Assembly: GCA_002371625.1 (NCBI GenBank)
Contig: DFFV01000082.1
Span: 1 to 16,188 of the forward strand
Reading direction: 5' to 3'
DNA: 16,188 nucleotides
Source: Ruminococcus sp. UBA3767
Lineage (GTDB): Bacteria > Bacillota > Clostridia > Oscillospirales > Ruminococcaceae
The notes beneath the pieces are model-generated. The model saw nothing but the letters and a program-made list of their open reading frames with translations, made no database searches and had not been told where the DNA came from. The position numbers and the translations under genes were made by a program. Shown piece by piece: positions 7,104 to 12,854 of the stretch. The stretch's first letter is position 1. The number at the start of each line of letters is the position of its first letter.

Positions 7104-8251
7104 ATCTCTTCCTCCCTCACTTCGTCTGTTATTGCGTTTGTTTGGATCTCGTTGTAGGGTGTTGTCAGCTTATCACGCAGCTCATCTATCTGCTCCTGAA
7201 GGCTTGGCTTATAAGGCTCATAGCTGCTGTCCTCAATGCCCTCGTATTTGAGCATAACGTGAATGGTCTTGTTGTTATAAACTGTATGGGGGCGCAGCAT
7301 TATACTTGCGAAGTTATATGGAAATTCGCTGTCCATGGTAAAGGCTTTGTCCTGCCCGTCATCAATAAATGCGTAGGCACGCTCGGTATGTGTTCCGTCT
7401 TCGTTTTCAACATAGCCTGTTACAACAGCGCTTGCCGTTTCATCGCCGTTACTGCATAGTATGTATCTGCCGTTGGGAATGTGCTTTTTAGCGTCATACC
7501 TCTCAGGCGATGTCAGGATAAATTCGGGGAAAAAATCCCCTGTTTCGCCGTTGAAGGTCACGCTCCCGTCAGCGTTCACGGTCATTGCAACGCCCATTTT
7601 TTCCGTATCACAGGTATCTATTTTCAGCAGGTTTCTTTTCTGCATACCGATAGATGACTTGTTATAATAAGCCTGCTGTGCATTCAGAGCTGCTGCCTGA
7701 GCATATTCCCTTGCGGCTTCAATGGAAGTGTTCATCTGCGCAACGCAGCTCCCGAACTGTGTCAGCAGACTTGCCTGAGTTCGTGAAAGCTCTCGCTGGT
7801 CGCTGTAAAGCTCCTCCTGCACCTGCGCTATCGACTCGCTCACCTCTGTCAGTCTTTCCTCACAGGTCTCAAGCTCATCGAGCAGCCTGAGCGAATCCTT
7901 TACCGACGGGAACGGCGAGGCTTTATCGTCAAGGCTCGGCTTTATCTCAAGCATCATCACGTTGCTCTTTTTTATGACCTCATACTCATCGCCGTTTACA
8001 TTGCAGGCTATCACCTGCGCCATTACCCTGCCCGGCATCCTCATAACTGCGCTGTCGGGGAACAGGATCTCATTTTCTATCCTGCTCTCGTAGCTTGCGC
8101 CGTCGGGATAGGTGAAAATGATGCTGTATCTGTCTGCGGTGAAGTTATCAAGTCCTGTAAAGTATACGGCTCTTGAGTTCTTTTCTCCGCAGTGCCCCAG
8201 CAGGCTGTCATCGCTGACGGCAAAATACTCGTTATCAAGAGTTATCGTCAT
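7100..8251 (-). CDS. Phage tail-fibre / baseplate-like protein
   Basis: This 383-residue protein has three parts. Residues about 1-105 are beta-rich and resemble the N-terminal attachment domain of Firmicutes baseplate/tail proteins (weak, from memory). About 118-195 form a heptad-like coiled coil rich in Glu, Leu and Gln, suggesting a trimer. From about 207 (NLLKI..GVAMTVNADGSVTFNG) to SYEPYKPSLQEQIDELRDKL (about 343-362) it matches a C-terminal module common in phage tail fibres, with a beta-sandwich then a short helix. Such proteins bind sugars or the cell wall. It is the first gene of the cassette; ATG 8251 follows AAAGGAGG by an unusually long 13 nt, with an in-frame stop just upstream. 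No tail tube, tape-measure or capsid gene is nearby. Confidence 0.8.
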   Translation of the reverse strand: MTITLDNEYFAVSDDSLLGHCGEKNSRAVYFTGLDNFTADRYSIIFTYPDGASYESRIENEILFPDSAVMRMPGRVMAQVIACNVNGDEYEVIKKSNVMMLEIKPSLDDKASPFPSVKDSLRLLDELETCEERLTEVSESIAQVQEELYSDQRELSRTQASLLTQFGSCVAQMNTSIEAAREYAQAAALNAQQAYYNKSSIGMQKRNLLKIDTCDTEKMGVAMTVNADGSVTFNGETGDFFPEFILTSPERYDAKKHIPNGRYILCSNGDETASAVVTGYVENEDGTHTERAYAFIDDGQDKAFTMDSEFPYNFASIMLRPHTVYNNKTIHVMLKYEGIEDSSYEPYKPSLQEQIDELRDKLTTPYNEIQTNAITDEVREEEI

Positions 8252-8273
8252 TTTCTACTTGTTTCCTCCTTTC

Positions 8274-8329
8274 AGCGCTGTGTCGGCATTTAACAGCGCC
8301 GATCAAGTTAGCGTCTCGGCATAAACGCT
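8274..8329 (-). other. Two small hairpins in the 5' leader of the lysis cassette
   Basis: In the transcribed leader AGCGT/ACGCT (8310-8329, 10-nt loop) is followed by GCGCTGT/ACAGCGC (8275-8299, 11-nt loop), the second ending next to the Shine-Dalgarno site. Both contain the repeated motif ATGCCGA-x-AC. Neither has a U run, so these are not terminators. They may affect stability or access to the ribosome binding site. Confidence 0.5.
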
Positions 8330-8331
8330 GG

Positions 8332-8345
8332 CAAACATCTGTTCG
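8332..8345 (-). promoter_or_regulatory. LexA (SOS) box at the lysis-cassette transcription start
   Basis: The minus strand reads CGAACAGATGTTTG. It matches the B. subtilis-type LexA/DinR consensus CGAACRNRYGTTYC at 13 of 14 positions; only the last base differs. It lies just downstream of the -10 element, covering about +2 to +15, where a bound repressor would block transcription. Confidence 0.75.
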
Positions 8346-8353
8346 CTTTTTGT

Positions 8354-8382
8354 ATGATAGCACATACGTTCTTGCTTGTCAA
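8354..8382 (-). promoter_or_regulatory. Promoter of the tail-fibre/holin/lysin cassette
   Basis: On the minus strand, a perfect TTGACA is followed by a 17-bp spacer and TATCAT, with TGTGC before the -10 giving an extended -10. It is the only good promoter upstream of 8251 and should drive all four coupled genes down to the terminator at 5320-5364. Confidence 0.85.
8360..8371 (-). promoter_or_regulatory. Second, weaker LexA-like site inside the promoter spacer
   Basis: GAACGTATGTGC lies between the -35 and -10 elements. It has the GAAC-N4-GTTC layout with one mismatch (GTGC for GTTC). Its centre is 27 bp from the centre of the main box. It may help LexA bind cooperatively or may be chance. 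Confidence 0.45.
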
Positions 8383-8457
8383 TGCTATTTGAGCAGTTTC
8401 TGCGTATTGCACTAAAACGGCGGAAAAACTTGTTCAGAACTTTCTCAACGCCATATT

Positions 8458-8471
8458 TACAAGCGCTTGCA
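8458..8471. promoter_or_regulatory. CcpA cre-like palindrome
   Basis: TACAAGCGCTTGCA contains the perfect palindrome CAAGCGCTTG and matches the cre pattern TGnAAnCGnTnnCA at all but one fixed position. It lies about 76 bp upstream of the lysis-cassette -35, between that promoter and the spoVT terminator. This is one match in A/T-moderate DNA, so support is weak. The rest of 8383-8490 shows nothing else. Confidence 0.3.
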
Positions 8472-8490
8472 GAGAGATTTCCCGAAACGC

Positions 8491-8527
8491 AAAAACGCCC
8501 ATGCACAAGGCTTTTGCGCAAGGACGT
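8491..8527 (-). terminator. Rho-independent terminator of spoVT
   Basis: A 13-bp stem (8515-8527 with 8495-8507, one mismatch and two G-T wobbles) and a 7-nt loop are followed on the minus strand by five U. It starts 8 bp after the spoVT stop and separates spoVT from the lysis cassette. Confidence 0.75.
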
Positions 8528-8534
8528 TCACAGT

Positions 8535-9077
8535 TTATTCTTCAATTTGCTTGCCGAGAAAAAGCGCCGCAGTTTTTGCAAGCAGCGCCTGCTTTACAGT
8601 TGCACATTCGTTTTCCTTTTCGGCAACGAATGCGACTGCGCCTGAAACATCACCGTTGGAGATTATCGGCGCAACTGCGAGTGCGTGTGCCTTCAGCCCC
8701 TCAACGGGATAGACCGCTTCCTCGCCGCCACGGGTGTACTCATAGCTTTTCCTCTGCCTGATTATTTCCTCAAGTGCGGGGGTAAGGCGGCGCAGGCTGT
8801 ATTCCTTTTTAGAAGCTCCCGAAACAGCTACGACGTGGTCGTTATCAAACACCACCGCAGGCGCATTCCCGAGCTTAGATATTACCTCTGCCGCCTGCAC
8901 AGCGCCCTCGGAAAGCTCATTTATCGGCGAGTATTTTTTAAAAATGACCTCCCCGTCGGAGTTAGTGTATATCTCAAGCGGGTCGCCTTCCCTTATGCGC
9001 ATAGTGCGCCTGATCTCTTTGGGTATCACTACCCTGCCCAGATCGTCGATGCGACGGACAATTCCTGTTGCTTTCAT
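8535..9077 (-). CDS. spoVT: SpoVT-type AbrB-family transcriptional regulator
   Basis: This 180-residue protein starts MKATGIVRRIDDLGRVVIPK and continues EIRRTMRIREGDPLEIYTNS, nearly the textbook SpoVT/AbrB swapped-hairpin DNA-binding domain (about 1-50). It then has GEVIFKKYSPINEL and a C-terminal GAF-like domain (about 56-178) ending with KTAALFLGKQIEE. Length matches B. subtilis SpoVT (178). In sporulating Bacillus the protein tunes late forespore genes. Homologues persist in Clostridia that do not obviously sporulate, where the role is unknown. I chose the ATG at 9077 by homology, with AAAGGA about 10 nt before it; the TTG at 9095 would add six residues that the family lacks. It is a single-gene unit with its own terminator. 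Confidence 0.94.
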   Translation of the reverse strand: MKATGIVRRIDDLGRVVIPKEIRRTMRIREGDPLEIYTNSDGEVIFKKYSPINELSEGAVQAAEVISKLGNAPAVVFDNDHVVAVSGASKKEYSLRRLTPALEEIIRQRKSYEYTRGGEEAVYPVEGLKAHALAVAPIISNGDVSGAVAFVAEKENECATVKQALLAKTAALFLGKQIEE

Positions 9078-9133
9078 ATATCCAGTTCCTTTCAAGCTGA
9101 TTTTACAATTATATATTTTGCTGTCGCCGCAAT

Positions 9134-9161
9134 ATTATACGCAGAAAAAATTAGAAAACAA
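9134..9161 (-). promoter_or_regulatory. Possible promoter of spoVT
   Basis: On the minus strand, a perfect TATAAT lies 16 bp after a poor -35 (TTGTTT). A second TATAAT occurs nearer the gene without a good -35. The A/T-rich stretch between the CRISPR array end and spoVT makes chance matches likely. A sporulation-sigma promoter was looked for and not found. Confidence 0.4.
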
Positions 9162-9177
9162 TTATGACACGAATATC

Positions 9178-10720
9178 ATTTCACACACTCAGGGGGTGAC
9201 CTCAGCTTGCCGTTCTTTTCATAATAGCTATTCATATTTCAACTCACACCACCACGCAGGGGGTGACTGCAGCAAACATCGGTCACGGCAACGACCTTAA
9301 ATTTCAACTCACACCCCCACGCAGGGGGTGACATGTCGGGGGCAGATACATCACGGAAAGATGCTATTTCAACTCACACCCCCACGCAGGGGGTGACGCC
9401 CTCACTGCCCCAGTTCTTCACCGCTGTGGAATTTCAACTCACACCCCCACGCAGGGGGTGACGAATGCCGCATATAAATTAGCTTCGTATGATTGATATT
9501 TCAACTCACACCCCCACGCAGGGGGTGACAAACGACAAATCACAGCATAGAGAGCGAAAGCAATTTCAACTCACACCCCCACGCAGGGGGTGACATGAGT
9601 TGTGGAAGTCAAAGCAGGAAATCAACAATTTCAACTCACACCCCCACGCAGGGGGTGACCACCGATAGCAACGGCTATTGTTGTATCGGGCGAAGCATTT
9701 CAACTCACACCCCCACGCAGGGGGTGACTATGAAAGGTGGTGATAGAATGAAAGACTATTCCATTTCAACTCACACCCCCACGCAGGGGGTGACCCGCTG
9801 CCTTGAGCTGTTTTTCGTTTGTTTGTTCATTTCAACTCACACCCCCACGCAGGGGGTGACAGGTTAAATAATGGAATTTGCAAAACTTCCAAACATTTCA
9901 ACTCACACCCCCACGCAGGGGGTGACGCTGGGTGAAAAAGTTGCCGTGTGCACCTGATGCATTTCAACTCACACCCCCACGCAGGGGGTGACTGTGTGCA
10001 AAAAGGAAGATGTCAACGAGATGCTCAATTTCAACTCACACCCCCACGCAGGGGGTGACAGGGCAGATGCTGTTGATTGCAGGGAGTACATCATTTCAAC
10101 TCACACCCCCACGCAGGGGGTGACAGAAAGAGGACACGGGAACAGAAAGTAATACTGAGAATTTCAACTCACACCCCCACGCAGGGGGTGACACAAGAAG
10201 CTTCACAGCGAAATCCACCTGGCTGATTTCAACTCACACCCCCACGCAGGGGGTGACTGTTAGCGCCTTATATTCTTCGCTATCTTCTGGAATTTCAACT
10301 CACACCCCCACGCAGGGGGTGACGAAATGCTTATAAACGGTCGGGGGCTTTATGTTCATTTCAACTCACACCCCCACGCAGGGGGTGACGGTTGACCATG
10401 GTCTCGGTGTTGATAGCCGTGTTTATTTCAACTCACACCCCCACGCAGGGGGTGACCTGCGCTGTTCGGGTTTACATAATATTCCAAAAATTTCAACTCA
10501 CACCCCCACGCAGGGGGTGACATTTGCTGAAATGTGTTTACAAGATAGCTGACAATTTCAACTCACACCCCCACGCAGGGGGTGACCTGCGTTCCTCTAA
10601 TTGATATAGCAGCCGCCGATGAATTTCAACTCACACCCCCACGCAGGGGGTGACGGCTTGACAAACAACAATGAATGTGCTATAATATATTTCAACTCAC
10701 ACCCCCACGCAGGGGGTGAC
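9178..10720 (-). CRISPR. Type I-C CRISPR array, 24 repeats and 23 spacers
   Basis: Repeats are 32 bp, starting at 9178 (degenerate, 23 bp), 9236, 9301, 9366, 9431, 9498, 9563, 9628, 9697, 9763, 9829, 9895, 9961, 10028, 10093, 10161, 10226, 10292, 10358, 10425, 10490, 10555, 10623 and 10689. Read on the minus strand, each has GTCACCCCC, a five-base loop (TGCGT), GGGGGTG and the 3' handle TGAGTTGAAAT. This is the subtype I-C repeat shape that Cas5c cuts to leave an 11-nt 5' handle. Spacers are 33-37 bp with no duplicates seen. The repeat at 9236 has one substitution (A at 9251) and the repeat at 9178 has lost 9 bp, marking the leader-distal old end. The leader is therefore on the right next to cas2, and transcription is leftward. 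Newest spacer: 10655-10688. Confidence 0.98.
10658..10686 (+). promoter_or_regulatory. Perfect consensus promoter inside the leader-proximal spacer
   Basis: TTGACA (10658-10663), a 17-bp spacer and TATAAT (10681-10686), with TGC just before the -10 (extended -10), all lie within one spacer (10655-10688). It points right, through the first repeat and the leader toward cas2 on the antisense strand. It was probably captured from a promoter of the invading element. Confidence 0.8.
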
Positions 10721-10727
10721 CCTAGAT

Positions 10728-10755
10728 ATTGTATCTATGGGACACCTTTTCTCAA
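10728..10755 (-). promoter_or_regulatory. Pre-crRNA promoter in the leader
   Basis: On the minus strand, TTGAGA and TACAAT are separated by 16 bp, each five of six to consensus. The predicted start is at about the first base of the first repeat. It is convergent with the spacer-borne promoter 40 bp away. TATAGT and TATAAA elsewhere in the leader are weaker alternatives. Confidence 0.6.
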
Positions 10756-10773
10756 GTGGGGGGACTATACTTT

Positions 10774-10797
10774 TCATTATCGCTGCTTTGATAATGA
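10774..10797. repeat. 8-bp inverted repeat in the CRISPR leader
   Basis: TCATTATC and GATAATGA are perfect inverted copies around an 8-bp centre (GCTGCTTT). It lies about 55-75 bp from the first repeat, where leader-binding proteins or the Cas1-Cas2 complex could contact DNA. No run of T or A makes it a terminator. Confidence 0.55.
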
Positions 10798-10825
10798 TCT
10801 GTTCATATTTTTATACTTTTCTTTC

Positions 10826-10865
10826 GGCGAACCTTACAGCATTTTGATATCAACTAAGGTTCGCC
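10826..10865. repeat. Perfect 11-bp inverted repeat just after cas2
   Basis: GGCGAACCTTA and TAAGGTTCGCC are exact inverted copies separated by 18 bp, and the central part contains the 10-bp palindrome TTGATATCAA. It begins 2 bp after the cas2 stop. Neither side has a U run, so it is not an ordinary terminator. It could be an operator, a leader-anchoring site or an RNA stem at the 3' end of the cas mRNA. Confidence 0.65.
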
Positions 10866-10867
10866 TA

Positions 10868-11158
10868 TCAAATAATAATCACTCCTTCAGAATTATATGT
10901 TTCTTTCGCACCGAAATGCTCAACTCTGTTCTGCCAGTTTTTGCCCAGATAGTAGAAGCGTATGCTGTCTGAATCTTTATCCACCAGTTTCAACAGTTTG
11001 TCTTTTACTTTCAGAAAAGTGCCATAATCCACATTGATCTCAAACACTGAATTCTGCACTCTCTGACCGTAATTCTGACATTCCTTTGCGACCTTTCTCA
11101 GCCTTGTTTTACCGCTGTTATCAGCCGTTGAAACATCATACGTCACAAGCACCATCAT
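10868..11158 (-). CDS. cas2: Cas2, adaptation endonuclease-fold subunit
   Basis: This 96-residue protein starts MMVLVTYDVSTADNSGKTRL and has NYGQRVQNSVFE in the middle, the hallmark of type I-C Cas2. The ferredoxin-like fold begins with the VTYDV strand that carries the conserved Asp8. Cas2 dimers bridge two Cas1 dimers in the integrase that inserts new spacers at the leader end. I chose the ATG at 11158 because AGGTGA lies 6-7 nt before it and the family starts there. A GTG at 11167, directly after the cas1 stop, would add three residues. It is the last gene of the cas operon, and the leader follows at once. Confidence 0.95.
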   Translation of the reverse strand: MMVLVTYDVSTADNSGKTRLRKVAKECQNYGQRVQNSVFEINVDYGTFLKVKDKLLKLVDKDSDSIRFYYLGKNWQNRVEHFGAKETYNSEGVIII

Positions 11159-11167
11159 AATTATCAC

Positions 11168-12190
11168 CTACTTCAGCAAATAACAAGGATACTCGCTTAT
11201 CTCTCCACGGAAGTATTTTGCAAGCAAAGAACTCTGCACATAAGGCAGTATACCCAATGGTATCTTTTCTCCGAGATATGGATGCATTATAGCTGTGCGT
11301 TTCTTTTCCTGCCACGCAGTCAGCACTTTCTTTTTGCCATCTTTATTAAGGTAGACCGCACCGCTTTCCTGCTTTTCAAAATCCTTGATATTCAGTTTTT
11401 TCAGATTTATCATTGTCAGAACAAGACGTTCTGACACACAGCGGATCTCTTCCACCATATCGCAGGCAAGACTGCTTCTTCCGGGTCTGAGCGCATGGTA
11501 GAATCCGTAACAGCTGTCCAGCCCAACACCTTCCAGTGCAGATGTACACATACTCGTCATTATCGTATACAGAAAAGACAGTACTGCATTTACAGGATCA
11601 AGGGGAGGCCTTTTCGTCCTCATGACCATTTTAAAATCTTCTTTCTGATGAAGTATCAGCCTGTCAAAGATCTCGAAATACGCCTTGGCACAGCTGCCCT
11701 CCAGACCCATTATCACATCACGGTCTTTCATTTCATATACACGGTCGATGCCGCTTTCCAGATAACTGATACATTCTGTCAGCTTACCGTCATCATCAAG
11801 CCGAGGATTATCGTGTACGGAACGTCTGATAAGGTACCTTGTATTTGAAAGTTTAGCCGCCATGGTATTTTGCATAAGAACAGGATCGGGCTTTGCCAGC
11901 TGCTCATACTGCGTTTTTCTAAGCAGGATATTTCCTCTTGTTTTTCCTTGTACTCTTGCCTGAAAAGCTCCGTTAGGCGAAAAGAAACTGATACCGATCC
12001 CGTTGTCCATACACTTGCCCATAAGTGCAGGCGAACAGCCAATGTAGCTGAAACAGTATATATCCTCAACATTTGCCAGCGGCATCCGGAACTTTTCATT
12101 ATCCTCAGTCTTGCATACTACATTTTCACCATCAAGTGTCAGATATGCTGTTTCATCAAGTATATACAATGAATTGAGCAACCTTTTCAA
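11168..12190 (-). CDS. cas1: Cas1, CRISPR integrase (type I-C)
   Basis: This 340-residue protein starts MKRLLNSLYILDETAYLTLD, which aligns end to end with type I-C Cas1. The N-terminal beta domain is followed by the helical catalytic domain with Glu164 (MGLEGSCAKA), His232 (YGFYH) and Asp244 (LACDMVEE), the metal-binding trio needed to integrate spacers. It works as a Cas1-Cas2 complex with Cas4 during adaptation. The start is TTG at 12190, overlapping the cas4 stop as TTGA, with AAAGGGG about 10 nt upstream. An ATG nearby is in another frame, so TTG is the likely start, giving the family's normal N-terminus. Confidence 0.96.
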   Translation of the reverse strand: MKRLLNSLYILDETAYLTLDGENVVCKTEDNEKFRMPLANVEDIYCFSYIGCSPALMGKCMDNGIGISFFSPNGAFQARVQGKTRGNILLRKTQYEQLAKPDPVLMQNTMAAKLSNTRYLIRRSVHDNPRLDDDGKLTECISYLESGIDRVYEMKDRDVIMGLEGSCAKAYFEIFDRLILHQKEDFKMVMRTKRPPLDPVNAVLSFLYTIMTSMCTSALEGVGLDSCYGFYHALRPGRSSLACDMVEEIRCVSERLVLTMINLKKLNIKDFEKQESGAVYLNKDGKKKVLTAWQEKKRTAIMHPYLGEKIPLGILPYVQSSLLAKYFRGEISEYPCYLLK

Positions 12191-12819
12191 ACATCATCAA
12201 CCCCTTTCTGCGACATAACGATATCCCTGACATTATAGCTTGTATCTTTCGGGAAACACCTGTCCTTTATTGAACAACCCGAGCATTTCTGCCCTTTTTC
12301 CCTTTTAGGATAATCACCTTTTTCGAGTATCTCTCTCATTTCAGAAAGCAGTTTTTTTATAATATTATCGTATTTCTCAAATTCTGTATCAAACGGCAGT
12401 CTGACTCTTTTTCTTATATCACTGTAATACAAATATGCCTCACTGTCACAGCCCCACACATGATCTGCACAAAGCTTTTGCGCAAATACCTGTATTGCAT
12501 CTGTTGCGTGAAACTTTTCATCTTTAGGCGCTTTAGGCTTGTATTCCACAAGCACAACTCTGTATTTGCCCTGTAATCCCGGTATCTCTGTTCCGTTTTC
12601 ATCTTTGATGAATTCAACGCAATCTGTAACACCAAAAAGGTCATATTCGGGAAGATCATTATAGATCGTTACAGCACTGCGCACAGCTTTTCGTTTATCA
12701 GAAAAGCTGTGACTTCCGTCGTGTACATTTTCATGGAGAAGGTTTGCCTTAACTACGAATGCATTCTCACTCCAGTCAAGGTTAAGTGTGAGCAGAGCAA
12801 ATCTTCTCGGACAGTACAT
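12187..12819 (-). CDS. cas4: Cas4, RecB-like nuclease with iron-sulfur cluster
   Basis: From ATG 12819 the product is 210 residues. It has Cys3 (YCPRR) plus Cys179, Cys182 and Cys188 (KCSGCSIKDRC), the four ligands of the Cas4 Fe-S cluster. The RecB-type nuclease core is present: His33, Asp66 (GVTD), Glu92-x-Lys94 (VEYK) and Gln110 (AIQVF). Cas4 trims prespacers and selects the PAM with Cas1-Cas2. Oddity: codons before this ATG, in frame, encode NIRDIQHY, the conserved beginning of type I-C Cas4, but no ATG, GTG or TTG occurs between them and an upstream in-frame stop. The ATA at 12846-12844, shortly after the cas7 stop (12855), is at the place where the family's start Met should be. The 3' end overlaps cas1 by 4 bp. 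Confidence 0.94.
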   Translation of the reverse strand: MYCPRRFALLTLNLDWSENAFVVKANLLHENVHDGSHSFSDKRKAVRSAVTIYNDLPEYDLFGVTDCVEFIKDENGTEIPGLQGKYRVVLVEYKPKAPKDEKFHATDAIQVFAQKLCADHVWGCDSEAYLYYSDIRKRVRLPFDTEFEKYDNIIKKLLSEMREILEKGDYPKREKGQKCSGCSIKDRCFPKDTSYNVRDIVMSQKGVDDV

Positions 12820-12854
12820 ATAGTGCTGTATATCCCTGATGTTTATTGTCCTGG

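Larger units (their letters stand above)
10721..10867 (-). other. CRISPR leader
   Basis: This 147-bp A/T-rich non-coding stretch lies between cas2 and the first intact repeat, the position of leaders in type I-C loci. It holds the pre-crRNA promoter (10728-10755) and two inverted repeats (10774-10797 and 10826-10865). No open reading frame is supportable here. Confidence 0.85.

Noticed and set aside
5377..8251. CRISPR spacers targeting the lysis cassette
   Set aside because: Looking by eye for shared stretches between the 23 spacers and these genes gave nothing; a proper alignment is needed to exclude it.
8383..8534. Phage attachment site or direct repeats flanking the lysis cassette
   Set aside because: I found no repeated sequence between 5285-5376 and 8383-8534 and no tRNA end near either side.
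10826..10865. Inverted repeat after cas2 as a terminator
   Set aside because: No U run on either strand and a long 18-base centre.
9595..10972. Plus-strand open frames with repeated STHTPTQGVT or NSHPHAGGD peptides
   Set aside because: They are translations of the CRISPR repeats in two frames, without ribosome sites; the array is non-coding.
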